Shown here: piece by piece, positions 17,389 to 25,229 of the stretch
Numbering within the stretch: the first letter of the stretch is position 1
How the letters are laid out: every line of letters starts with the position of its first letter
Origin: Williamsia phyllosphaerae
GTDB taxonomy: Bacteria; Actinomycetota; Actinomycetes; Mycobacteriales; Mycobacteriaceae
DNA: 64,000 nt
Assembly (NCBI RefSeq): GCF_014635305.1
Contig: NZ_BMCS01000001.1
Span: 1,488,001-1,552,000 of the forward strand
Direction of reading: 5' to 3'
The notes under the pieces: model-generated
Database searches by the model: none
Told to the model about the DNA's origin: nothing
The model's input: the letters and a program-made list of their open reading frames with translations, nothing else
Position numbers and translations under genes: made by a program

Positions 17389-17810
17389 GCTTTCGCGACG
17401 AAGAACTCGTCGAGCTCGGGCGGGACGAGGCGGGCGGTGTCGACGCCCGGTCGCCACCAGAACACGATCTCCTCGGGTGCGTCGAGCACGGGGAAATGGT
17501 CGCGGTCCTCGATGGAGGCGTCGGCCAACTCGGCGTCGAAGACGAACACGATCTCGTGACCGACGACGCCGTCGACGACGAAGATGTTCTCGAAGGTCGC
17601 GCGGTGCTCCGCGCGCGCGACGGATCCCCCGATCTCCTCGGCGATCTCGCGGTCGAGGGCCGTGCGGGCGCTCTCGCCGAACTCGATACCGCCCCCCAGT
17701 GGCCGCACGCGCGGATCGTCGGTGTTCAGACCGTGTCCGGTGACGAGCAGAGCGCCGTCGGAACTCCGTCGGATGAGCGCCACCGCGATGGGTCGGATCG
17801 AACTCGCCAT
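17385..17810 (-). CDS. NUDIX hydrolase
   Basis: 141-residue pyrophosphohydrolase. The NUDIX box GX5EX7REUXEEXGU is seen as GGGIEFGESARTALDREIAEEIGG at about residues 47-70 with all four metal-binding acidic positions. The substrate is not predictable. The stop overlaps the gluQ start (ATGA), so the two are co-translated. It is divergent from the ligC gene, with three 21-base tandem repeats between them. Confidence 0.9.
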   Translation of the reverse strand: MASSIRPIAVALIRRSSDGALLVTGHGLNTDDPRVRPLGGGIEFGESARTALDREIAEEIGGSVARAEHRATFENIFVVDGVVGHEIVFVFDAELADASIEDRDHFPVLDAPEEIVFWWRPGVDTARLVPPELDEFFVAKA

Positions 17811-17833
17811 GTCGTCGAGGATATCGACACCGC

Positions 17834-17890
17834 CGCCCACTCGACGTCCGCATCCGCCCGGTCGGCGTCCGCATCCGCCCACTCGACGCC
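17834..17890. repeat. Three tandem 21-base repeats between NUDIX and ligC genes
   Basis: Two full copies (17834-17854, 17855-17875) and one partial copy (17876-17890). Copies share CGCCC, then TCG-CG and CCGCATC; copy two differs from copy one at three positions. They lie in the divergent promoter region, so they could carry regulator sites or be simple slippage products. Confidence 0.75.
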
Positions 17891-17913
17891 GGAGGTGATG
17901 CAACGATGGGGGT

Positions 17914-18960
17914 GTGGACCTCCCCGTGCTCCCTCCGGTGTCGCCGATGCTGGCCAAGGCCGTGACCGCCGTACCCGACCAGTTCGACGGGGATCGACCC
18001 CTCTGGTCGCACGAACCCAAGTGGGACGGGTTCCGTGCCCTCATCTTTCGCGACGGGGACGACGTCGTGATCGGATCACGCAGCGGCAAGGACCTCGCCC
18101 GCTACTTCCCGGAACTCGTCGACGCCGCCCGCTCCGAGCTGCCCGACCGGGTCGTCGTCGACGGCGAGATCGGCGTGCAGAAACTGATCGGCGGGGTCCG
18201 GCGTCTGGACTGGGACTCGTTGAGCCAACGCATCCACCCTGCCGATTCCCGGGTGCAGATGTTGGCGGAGAAGACCCCGGCGATGTTCATCGGGTTCGAC
18301 GCCCTCGCGCTGGGCGACCGCGATCTGACCGGTGAGAGTTTCGACATCCGGCGCGACGCGCTCACCGAGGCCATCCCCGGGGCCGGCAGTCTGCGCGTGA
18401 GTCGCGTGACCACCGACCCGGCGACCGCCGTCGACTGGTTCTCGGCGTTCGAGGGCGCCGGTCTCGACGGGGTCGTGAGCAAACGGATCTCCGGGCACTA
18501 CCTGCCCGGCAAGCGCGAGATGCTCAAGGTGAAGCACAAGCGCACCGCCGACTGCGTCGTCATCGGGTATCGGATCCACAAGAGCGGCACCGGGCTCGGA
18601 TCGATGCTGTTGGGGCTCTACCGCGACGGCGCGTTGCGCAGCGTCGGCGGGTCCAGCGCGTTCACCGACGCCAAGCGCATCGAGCTGCAGGAACAGTTCG
18701 AACCGCTGCGCCTGGACCCCGACAAGCTCGCCGAGGGTGAACCCAATCGCTGGAATGCGTCCGGAACCGGCCAGTGGGTGCCGATCCGACCGGAGCTTGT
18801 CGTCGAGGTGGGCTACGACCAGATGGAGGGCGACCGCTTCCGCCACACCGTGCGGTTCCAACGCTGGCGGCCCGACCGGGATCCGGAGAGCTGCGGCTAC
18901 GACCAGCTCGAGGTCCCCCTGACCTACGACCTGCACGACGTCCTGGAAGGGTCCGACTGA
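17914..18960 (+). CDS. ligC: ATP-dependent DNA ligase (LigC type)
   Basis: Seals nicks using ATP. 348 residues containing the adenylation domain and the OB-fold domain only. The adenylated lysine is K36 in EPKWDGFR, motif III is MFIGFDALALG, motif IV is LDGVVSKR and motif V is MLKVKHKR. The length and lack of other domains match mycobacterial LigC rather than multidomain LigD. GTG 17914 is the only sensible in-frame start. The stop overlaps the next start (TGATG), placing it in a two-gene repair operon with a primase-polymerase. Known work on LigC complexes points to short-gap or base-excision repair. Confidence 0.92.
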   Translation: MDLPVLPPVSPMLAKAVTAVPDQFDGDRPLWSHEPKWDGFRALIFRDGDDVVIGSRSGKDLARYFPELVDAARSELPDRVVVDGEIGVQKLIGGVRRLDWDSLSQRIHPADSRVQMLAEKTPAMFIGFDALALGDRDLTGESFDIRRDALTEAIPGAGSLRVSRVTTDPATAVDWFSAFEGAGLDGVVSKRISGHYLPGKREMLKVKHKRTADCVVIGYRIHKSGTGLGSMLLGLYRDGALRSVGGSSAFTDAKRIELQEQFEPLRLDPDKLAEGEPNRWNASGTGQWVPIRPELVVEVGYDQMEGDRFRHTVRFQRWRPDRDPESCGYDQLEVPLTYDLHDVLEGSD

Positions 18961-20042
18961 TGGCCAAGACCCCCGCGGCGATGGTGGCCGTCGGCGACCG
19001 CGAGGTACGGGTCTCCAGCCCGGACCGGGTCGTCTACGAGGCGACCGACCGAACCCCGGACATCACGAAGCTCGAGGTGTGCGAGTACTTCGCGGCGGTC
19101 GGCGACGTGCTCATGTCGGCGGTCGGCGAGCGTCCGACCGCGATGGAGCGATGGCCCGACGGGTGGCGCGAGGGCATGCGGCTGGCCACCGGACCGCAGG
19201 ACCGTGAGGGCGACGGTTTCTATCAGAAGCGTCTGCCCAAGGGGGCGCCCGACTTCGTCGACACCGTGACGATCGCGTTCCCGAGCGGGCGTAAGGCCGA
19301 CGAGCTCTGTCCGACCGAGCCGGCGTCGCTGGTGTGGGCGGCGCAGATGGGCGCCCTGACGTTCCATCCCTGGCCGGTCCGCCGGTCCGACGTAGATCAC
19401 CCCGACGAGCTGCGCATCGACCTCGACCCGCAGCCGGGGACGTCGTTCTCCGACGCCCAGCGCGTGGCCGCGGTCGCCGAGGAGCTGTTGGAGGAGTTGG
19501 GGTTACGCGGCTTCCCGAAGACCAGCGGTAACCGGGGTATCCACATCTACGTCCGCATCGAGCCGCGGTGGACGTTCGACGAGGTCCGCCACGCCGCCAT
19601 CGGTTTGGGACGAGAACTCGAGCGTCGCGACGACGGGGTGACCACCGCGTGGTGGAAGGAGGAGCGCGGCACCCGGCTGTTCCTGGACTACAACCAGAAC
19701 CTGCGGGACCGGACGATCGCCAGTGCGTGGAGTCTGCGCGCTCAGCCGGGGGCGCCGGTGAGCACGCCGGTGTCGTGGTCGCGGCTCGCCGAGGTCACCG
19801 ACGCACGCGACTTCAACCTGACGACCATCCGCGACTACCTGGCCGACGGCGATCCGTGGGCCGACATCGACGCCGAGTCGTACTCGATCGAACCGTTGCT
19901 CGAACTGTGGGAGACGCTGCCGGGAGGCGAGTTGAACTGGCCGCCGGACTATCCGAAGCAACCGGGCGAACCGCCGCGTGTGCAACCGAGCAAGAAGGTC
20001 GCCGAGCACTGGGACTCCGAGGGCAACCGCATCGAGGAGTGA
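18960..20042 (+). CDS. LigD-like polymerase/primase domain protein (PrimPol-C type)
   Basis: Stand-alone archaeo-eukaryotic primase-superfamily polymerase, 360 residues, related to the LigD polymerase domain. Catalytic acids are in RIDLDP (D154, D156), the nucleotide-binding SGNxGxH motif is TSGNRGIH (188-195), and the third acidic motif is RLFLDYNQN. It prefers to fill short gaps with ribonucleotides in characterised relatives. It is coupled to ligC by a one-base overlap. The C-terminal 30 residues (QPSKKVAEHWDSEGN) are a charged tail of unknown use. Confidence 0.9.
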   Translation: MAKTPAAMVAVGDREVRVSSPDRVVYEATDRTPDITKLEVCEYFAAVGDVLMSAVGERPTAMERWPDGWREGMRLATGPQDREGDGFYQKRLPKGAPDFVDTVTIAFPSGRKADELCPTEPASLVWAAQMGALTFHPWPVRRSDVDHPDELRIDLDPQPGTSFSDAQRVAAVAEELLEELGLRGFPKTSGNRGIHIYVRIEPRWTFDEVRHAAIGLGRELERRDDGVTTAWWKEERGTRLFLDYNQNLRDRTIASAWSLRAQPGAPVSTPVSWSRLAEVTDARDFNLTTIRDYLADGDPWADIDAESYSIEPLLELWETLPGGELNWPPDYPKQPGEPPRVQPSKKVAEHWDSEGNRIEE

Positions 20043-20058
20043 TCCCCCGTGGATCGGC

Positions 20059-20649
20059 TCAGGAGAAGAAGCGGTGCAGCGCCTCGTCCCAGAGGACGTC
20101 GCGTTTCTGGTCGTAGCGCCGCCGGATCCAGGTCATCGTCGCGATGACCGTCCCCATCAACACCCCGAGCAGGACCACGACCACCATCACCGCGGTCACC
20201 CCGGCGTCGGCGGGGACGGGGACCGCAGGCCGCGGATTGCCCTGAGCGTCGACCGTGATCGGGATACGGGTGCCCGCGTCGGTGCCGGGCGGCACCGTGA
20301 TGACCCCGGTCTTGTCGTCGCCCTGCCAGGACCAGTGCGCGGCCACCTTGTTGGAGTTGTCGGCGCCGATGGTCGACGTGATCGGGGCGATGGGTGCGGC
20401 ACCGGCCACCGTCGTCGCGATGGCGGTGCTGGTCTCGATCCGCGGGGCGTCGTCACGCGTCTGCCAGATCAGGACGCCGGGGGCGATGATCGCGGGCAAC
20501 AAGAAGATGGCGAGGATGAACACGAGCTTCTGCAGCCGGCGTTCGGTGATGTCGACGCTGCGTTCGAGCGGGTTCGTGGCCGCAACCGGGCGCCCGCTGA
20601 CGCGACGGGTGTCCAGCCGCCGGTTGTTCGGTTCCTGATCCTGGGGCAT
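20059..20649 (-). CDS. Rv1733c-like two-helix membrane protein
   Basis: 196 residues with two transmembrane helices, at about 42-62 (LVFILAIFLLPAIIAPGVLIW) and 150-172, flanking an extracytoplasmic domain of about 85 residues. The N-terminus is polar and Arg-rich (NPLERSVDITERRLQ). This topology and the internal WSWQGDDKTG segment match the Rv1733c family of mycobacteria, whose function is unknown. Convergent with the repair operon. Confidence 0.65.
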   Translation of the reverse strand: MPQDQEPNNRRLDTRRVSGRPVAATNPLERSVDITERRLQKLVFILAIFLLPAIIAPGVLIWQTRDDAPRIETSTAIATTVAGAAPIAPITSTIGADNSNKVAAHWSWQGDDKTGVITVPPGTDAGTRIPITVDAQGNPRPAVPVPADAGVTAVMVVVVLLGVLMGTVIATMTWIRRRYDQKRDVLWDEALHRFFS

Positions 20650-20733
20650 GTGTGTCGCTTCCGCTCGATCTCTCCCTACGTCTTTATTCGCAGCGACACG
20701 CGTCGCGGATGTCGTGTGAGCACCACGGCTTTT

Positions 20734-21978
20734 CTAGGCGACGGCATCGCTGGTCCGCCGCGCGGCGAGTACCCGCTCGATGTGGTCCGCGGCGCGGTCG
20801 GCCGAGCCCACCGCGGGCACGATCGACGCGACCCGCCGGGCCTCCTCGGTGCGGCCCAGGGCCGTGGTCACCGCCGCGCGGAGCGTCTCCGGGGTGAGAT
20901 CGCGCGGATCGAGTCGAACCCCGGATCCGCCTGCGTGCACCCGGACCGCTACATCGCGCTGGTCGCGCCCGAACGGCACGATGACCAGCGGTATCCCGCG
21001 GGCCAACGCCTTCTGGGTGATGCCCATGCCGCCGTGGGTGATGACCACCGAGGTCGTGGCCAGGACGTGTTCGTGTGCGACGAATCGGGTCACGGTGGAC
21101 GTCGCGGTGGAGCTGAACGCGTCGGGGTCGAGTGCGCCGGTGGTGACCACGGCGTGCATCCCGGTGCCCTCGAGTGCGGTCAGTGCGGTCCCCGCCAGGG
21201 CGGCGTCGGCCTGCAGTTCGGTCGAACAGGTCACGAGCGCGATGGGGTCGGTGATCGCGTCGATGGCCGGGTCGGGGTCGGTGGGCGGTGCCCATGAGGA
21301 CGGGCCGACGAGTTCGACGGTGTCCGGCCAGTCTGCGTGTCGGTTCTCCAGGGGTGGCCCGCAGAAGCTCAGGATCAGTGGCGCCCGACGGAGGGGCTCA
21401 TCGCAGTGCCGGACCGCGGGGAGGTCGTGGGTGCGACGCCATCGGTTGAACTTGTTCTTGAACGCGACCTCCCAGATCGCTCGGGAGGTGTGGGACAGAG
21501 CGGTGTCGCGCATTCGCGCGACGCGACTCGTCCCGGGCCGCAACCCCAGTCCGATGGGCGGCCCGTCGGTGCTGAACAGCGGAAGGAACGTGGGACACCA
21601 GATGGCCCACGGCAGGCCGGATGCCTCGGCGGCGCACTGCGCGCCGGTCGCGCTCACGTCGGTGAGGATCATGTCCGGCCGGTACGTCGAGATCATCGAC
21701 GCGAGATGGCGGAATTCGGCCTCGGCGCGGTCGATGAGTCCGTCGGTCAGCGCGCCGACGGATCGGCGGCCGTTCCCTTTCCAGTCACCGGGGTGCGCGT
21801 CGTTGAGTTCTGGCGGCAGCGCGGATGCGGTGACACCGAGTTCCCGCATGCGATCGACCTCGTCGGCGAGGGTGATGACGTGGATCGAGGCGCCACGGCG
21901 TCGCAGCGTCACCAATGTTTCGACAACCGGATAGAGCAATCCGCGCGCCGGGGATGTCATGACCAGAATGCGTGACAC
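20734..21978 (-). CDS. GT1-family glycosyltransferase (MGT type)
   Basis: 414-residue GT-B fold enzyme of the UDP-glycosyltransferase family that decorates lipids or natural products. The acceptor domain starts MSRILVMTSPARGLLYPVV. The donor-binding region has VVITHGGMGITQKALARGIPLVIVPFGRDQ, which carries the HGG and the following donor contacts but lacks the full 44-residue plant PSPG form. No signal peptide. The acceptor is unknown. An AT-richer 250-base gap lies upstream, containing a repeated GGAATTCAAC and a terminator from the opposite side. Confidence 0.85.
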   Translation of the reverse strand: MSRILVMTSPARGLLYPVVETLVTLRRRGASIHVITLADEVDRMRELGVTASALPPELNDAHPGDWKGNGRRSVGALTDGLIDRAEAEFRHLASMISTYRPDMILTDVSATGAQCAAEASGLPWAIWCPTFLPLFSTDGPPIGLGLRPGTSRVARMRDTALSHTSRAIWEVAFKNKFNRWRRTHDLPAVRHCDEPLRRAPLILSFCGPPLENRHADWPDTVELVGPSSWAPPTDPDPAIDAITDPIALVTCSTELQADAALAGTALTALEGTGMHAVVTTGALDPDAFSSTATSTVTRFVAHEHVLATTSVVITHGGMGITQKALARGIPLVIVPFGRDQRDVAVRVHAGGSGVRLDPRDLTPETLRAAVTTALGRTEEARRVASIVPAVGSADRAADHIERVLAARRTSDAVA

Positions 21979-22167
21979 CGCGCGTCCTTTCCCGAACAGC
22001 TAACGGGAATTCAACGGCGGAATTCAACAATCTCGTGAATCCGCGAATGCCCGACCATTCAACGTCTGGAGAAATGAATTGAATTCACAGGCTAACGGCG
22101 TCGAGAAATGCGGGTGCGGAAATGATGGCGACATGCATGTAATAAAAGCCACAGTTTGCCAAAGTGC

Positions 22168-22202
22168 AGAACCGCCGGGCGCGTGTTACGCCCGGCGGTT
22201 CT
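22168..22202. terminator. Strong intrinsic terminator hairpin
   Basis: Perfect 14-base inverted repeat AGAACCGCCGGGCG / CGCCCGGCGGTTCT with a 7-base loop, followed on the plus strand by GTTTA. It lies 31 bases after the stop of the minus-strand PEP-mutase-family gene and can end that transcript. Confidence 0.8.
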
Positions 22203-22232
22203 GTTTAGTGGTGTTCGCGGTGGAGCGGTCGA

Positions 22233-22985
22233 TCAGGTCCAGCGCGCGAGCAGTTCGTTCGAGCGCTCGGCCAGCACGGCCTGCCAGATCGGGCCGAAGC
22301 TGACGCGTCCGACGCCGAGGGCCGCCAGTGCGGCCTTGTCGCTGTTGGCCGGATGGCCGATCGCGTTGACCGGCAGGGGCAGCTCGGAGGTCAGTCGCTT
22401 CTGGACGTCGTCGCTGTGGAAGCCGACCGGGTAGAGCACGTCGGCGCCGGCCTCGGCGGCCAACTTCAGGCGCGCGATCGCGCGGTCGACACGGTCGGCC
22501 TCGTCGCCGATCTCCTTGACGAAGAGGTCGGTGCGGGCGTTGACCACGACGTGGACGTCGGTCGCGTCGGATGCCGCGCGCAGTGCGCCGACGAAATCGG
22601 CGTGCTCCTGCGCCTCGCGGAGACGGCCGCCCTCGCTGTGCACGGTGTCCTCGATGTTGAGGCCGACCGCGCCGGCGTCGATCAGGCCCTCGATCAGGCG
22701 CTTGGGGTCCTCGCCGTAGCCGGACTCGATGTCGACCGAGATCGGCAGGTCGACGGCGGCGGTGATCTGCTTGATCCGCGTGAGCACCTCGTCGAAGGTC
22801 AGGCCCTCGTTGTCGGACTTGCCGATGGAGTCCGAGATCGGGTGGCTTCCGACGGTGAGTGCGGAGAAACCGGCGGACAGCGCGAGGTTCGCCGACCACG
22901 CGTCCCACACGGTGGGGAGGATGACCGGGGTACCCGGCTTGTGCAGTTCGAGGAGCGTGGTCGCCTTCTGGCTCAGTGAGGTCAT
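22233..22985 (-). CDS. Isocitrate lyase/PEP mutase family protein
   Basis: 250-residue TIM-barrel enzyme of the superfamily that makes or breaks C-C or P-C bonds alpha to a carboxylate. Family segments are PTVWDAWSANLALSAGF near the N-terminus, VDIESGYG with the metal-binding acidic residue, GLNIEDTV and NARTDLF. The KKCGH active-site motif of true isocitrate and methylisocitrate lyases is not seen, so the reaction is open. Similar actinobacterial proteins are annotated as phosphonomutase-like. It has its own terminator. Confidence 0.85.
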   Translation of the reverse strand: MTSLSQKATTLLELHKPGTPVILPTVWDAWSANLALSAGFSALTVGSHPISDSIGKSDNEGLTFDEVLTRIKQITAAVDLPISVDIESGYGEDPKRLIEGLIDAGAVGLNIEDTVHSEGGRLREAQEHADFVGALRAASDATDVHVVVNARTDLFVKEIGDEADRVDRAIARLKLAAEAGADVLYPVGFHSDDVQKRLTSELPLPVNAIGHPANSDKAALAALGVGRVSFGPIWQAVLAERSNELLARWT

Positions 22986-23057
22986 GCATCACACAACACC
23001 ACAGTCAGGGGTCTATTTCCGGCCGTCCCACGATGTGAGAACGGTCGTTCTCCCCCT

Positions 23058-23123
23058 CCGCCGAACGTGCCGAAAACACCCGCCCAACGTGCCGAAACAA
23101 CCTGCCGAACGTGCGGCGGTTGC
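23058..23123 (+). repeat. Three tandem 22-base repeats, cluster A
   Basis: Units at 23058-23079, 23080-23101 and 23102-23123 share the core CGAACGTGCCG (CCAACGTGCCG in the second, CGAACGTGCGG in the third). The last unit ends four bases before the stop of the DUF4239-like gene. The same unit recurs in inverted orientation at 23999-24064. Confidence 0.85.
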
Positions 23124-23127
23124 CGTC

Positions 23128-23931
23128 TTACGTCGGTGTACCCCGCATGTCGCATGGGGCCATGTGACCGTCGTCGATCAGGGTGAGGGTGACCCGCATC
23201 TGATCGGGTTGCAGGCTGCCCGACCAATTGTCGTACGGGTGGTCGAGGAACCCGACGACGAGTAGCGCCGAGGTGACCAGGGCCGAGACGAACGCGATGG
23301 GAACGGCCTGGATGACGGCACTCTCCCGACGGTCGGCCTGCACGCACATGTAGGCGAGGATCGCGCTCGCCCCGATCCCGAGGACGATCCACAGCGGGAT
23401 GGGCACCGACGGTGCGGCCTCGGCGGCGCGGGCGCGGCGACCGTCTCTGCGTTGGGCCTGCTGGTCGAACCACTGGGCGTAGGCGGCTTCCTGTTTCGCG
23501 TTGGTCGGATCGATGGCGGCGAAGTCGGTCACCGTCGTGTCGACCCAGTGCTGCACCGACGGCGACGACTTGCCCCTCCGCATCGCCGGCCACTCGTCCT
23601 TCACGACAGCACGGGAGTAGCAGATGAGGTCACCGTGCAGACGAGATCCGTCGTGACCTTCCAGGACGTCGGCCACGTTGTGCAGTTCGGTGACCGCGAT
23701 GGCCTCGGAGCTGCCGCCGTCGCGGGCCTTCTGGTAGTTCTGCAGCGCGTAGAAGATGGTGAAGGCGAGCAGCACCGCGAACATGGTGCCGATGACCGTG
23801 AGGGCGCCCGCGGCGCGGGTGCTGTCGATGAACCAGCCGGGGTCGGGTGCGCGCCTGCGGGCCAACAACTTCACGACGACCACGGTCGTCACCACCACGA
23901 GGAGTACCACGACCGCCAGCCAGTTCAGCAC
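23128..23931 (-). CDS. DUF4239-like membrane protein
   Basis: 267 residues with four hydrophobic segments: 4-22 (LAVVVLLVVVTTVVVVKLL), about 42-64 (TVIGTMFAVLLAFTIFYAL), and two near the C-terminus (PLWIVLGIGASAILAYMCV, IAFVSALVTSALLVVGFL). A central cytoplasmic or exported domain of about 100 residues lies between. The pattern matches the bestrophin-like DUF4239 family, for which no activity is established. 22-base tandem repeats lie on both sides of the gene. Confidence 0.65.
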   Translation of the reverse strand: MLNWLAVVVLLVVVTTVVVVKLLARRRAPDPGWFIDSTRAAGALTVIGTMFAVLLAFTIFYALQNYQKARDGGSSEAIAVTELHNVADVLEGHDGSRLHGDLICYSRAVVKDEWPAMRRGKSSPSVQHWVDTTVTDFAAIDPTNAKQEAAYAQWFDQQAQRRDGRRARAAEAAPSVPIPLWIVLGIGASAILAYMCVQADRRESAVIQAVPIAFVSALVTSALLVVGFLDHPYDNWSGSLQPDQMRVTLTLIDDGHMAPCDMRGTPT

Positions 23932-23998
23932 TCGCTGATTGTGCCGTACGCAGCGAATCCTGGTGGGGCAACGAGCTACCTGGCCGCACGCTCGACAG

Positions 23999-24064
23999 GT
24001 GGTTACGGCACGTTCGGCGGGTGGTTACGGCACGTTCGGCGGGTGGTTACGGCACGGTCGGCGG
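23999..24064 (-). repeat. Three tandem 22-base repeats, cluster B, inverted to cluster A
   Basis: Units at 23999-24020, 24021-24042 and 24043-24064. On the minus strand they read with core CGAACGTGCCGTAACCAC; the first two are identical and the third has one change. A degenerate fourth copy precedes at 23977-23998. The array ends two bases before the stop of the acyl-CoA dehydrogenase gene. Confidence 0.9.
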
Positions 24065-24065
24065 G

Positions 24066-25229
24066 TCAGAGACCGAGGCTGCGCGCGATGAGCATGAGCT
24101 GCACCTCGGTTGTGCCCTCGCCGACCTCGAGGATCTTGCTGTCGCGGTAGTGCCGGGAGACGGGGTAGTCGTTCATGAACCCGTTGCCCCCGTGGATCTG
24201 GGTGGCGTCGCGGGCGTTGTCCATCGCGGCCTCCGATGACACCATCTTCGCGATCGACGCCTGCGTCTTGAACGGCTTGCCCGCCAACATCAGGGCGGCC
24301 GCGTCGTAGTACGCGGTCCGGGCCACGTACGCCCGCGCCTGCATCCGCGCGATCTTGAACGACACCGCCTGGTTGGCTCCGATGGTGCGGCCGAACGCCA
24401 CCCGCTCGTTGGCGTACTTCACGCTCTCGTCGACACAGCCCTGCGCGACACCGACCGCCAGCGCGGCGATGGCGATCCGTCCCTCGTCGAGGATCCGCAG
24501 GAAATTGGCGTACCCGCGTCCCTTGTCGCCCAACAGGTTCTCGCGGGGCACGCGGACGTCGCTGAAGCTCAGCGGGTGCGTGTCCGATGCGTTCCATCCG
24601 ACCTTGTTGTACGCGGGGCCGGCCGTGAAACCGGGGGTGTCGGTGGGGACGACGATGGTCGAGATCTGCTTGTTCCCTGATGCGTCGGTGTCGGTGACCG
24701 CGGCGACGGTGACGATCTCGGTGATGTCGGTACCGGAGTTGGTGATGAACTCCTTCGCGCCGTTGATGACCCATTCGTCGCCATCGAGCTTCGCGGTGGT
24801 CTTGGTGCCGCTCGCGTCACTCCCACAGTCGGGTTCGGTGAGTCCGAACGCGCCGAGCGCCGCTCCGGAGAGCAGCCGTGGCAGCCAGGTCTTCTTCTGC
24901 TCGTCGGTGCCGAACCGGAAGATCGGCATCGCGCCGAGCGACACCCCGGCCTCGAGGGTGATGGCCACGCTCTGGTCGACCTTGCCGAGCTCCTCGAGCG
25001 CAAGGCACAGCGCGAAGTAGTCGCCACCCATACCGCCGAACTCCTCGGGGAACGGCAGACCGAACAGGCCCATCTCGGCCATCCCGGCCACGACCTCGTA
25101 CGGGAAGCTGTGCTCTGCATCGTGTTTCGCAGAGACCGGTGCAACGACGGTGCGGGCGAAATCGCGCACCGACTTCACCAGCTGCTGGTACTCGTCGGGG
25201 AGGTTCTCGGTTGCGAGGAAGTCGCTCAT
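24066..25229 (-). CDS. Acyl-CoA dehydrogenase (FadE19/isovaleryl-CoA type)
   Basis: FAD enzyme that introduces the alpha-beta double bond into a short branched acyl-CoA. 387 residues, full length. Flavin and substrate segments are [17 protein letters not shown] and [14 protein letters not shown]. The C-terminal [20 protein letters not shown] is followed by the catalytic Glu in [11 protein letters not shown]. Its start overlaps the AccA stop by four bases. Synteny with carboxylase subunits matches the mycobacterial fadE19-accA1-accD1 leucine-degradation operon, so isovaleryl-CoA or a similar branched substrate is the best guess. Confidence 0.9.
   Translation of the reverse strand: MSDFLATENLPDEYQQLVKSVRDFARTVVAPVSAKHDAEHSFPYEVVAGMAEMGLFGLPFPEEFGGMGGDYFALCLALEELGKVDQSVAITLEAGVSLGAMPIFRFGTDEQKKTWLPRLLSGAALGAFGLTEPDCGSDASGTKTTAKLDGDEWVINGAKEFITNSGTDITEIVTVAAVTDTDASGNKQISTIVVPTDTPGFTAGPAYNKVGWNASDTHPLSFSDVRVPRENLLGDKGRGYANFLRILDEGRIAIAALAVGVAQGCVDESVKYANERVAFGRTIGANQAVSFKIARMQARAYVARTAYYDAAALMLAGKPFKTQASIAKMVSSEAAMDNARDATQIHGGNGFMNDYPVSRHYRDSKILEVGEGTTEVQLMLIARSLGL

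Noticed and set aside
23977-24064. Possible CRISPR array
   Set aside because: The 22-base units are contiguous with no spacers, copies number only three to four, and no cas genes are present.
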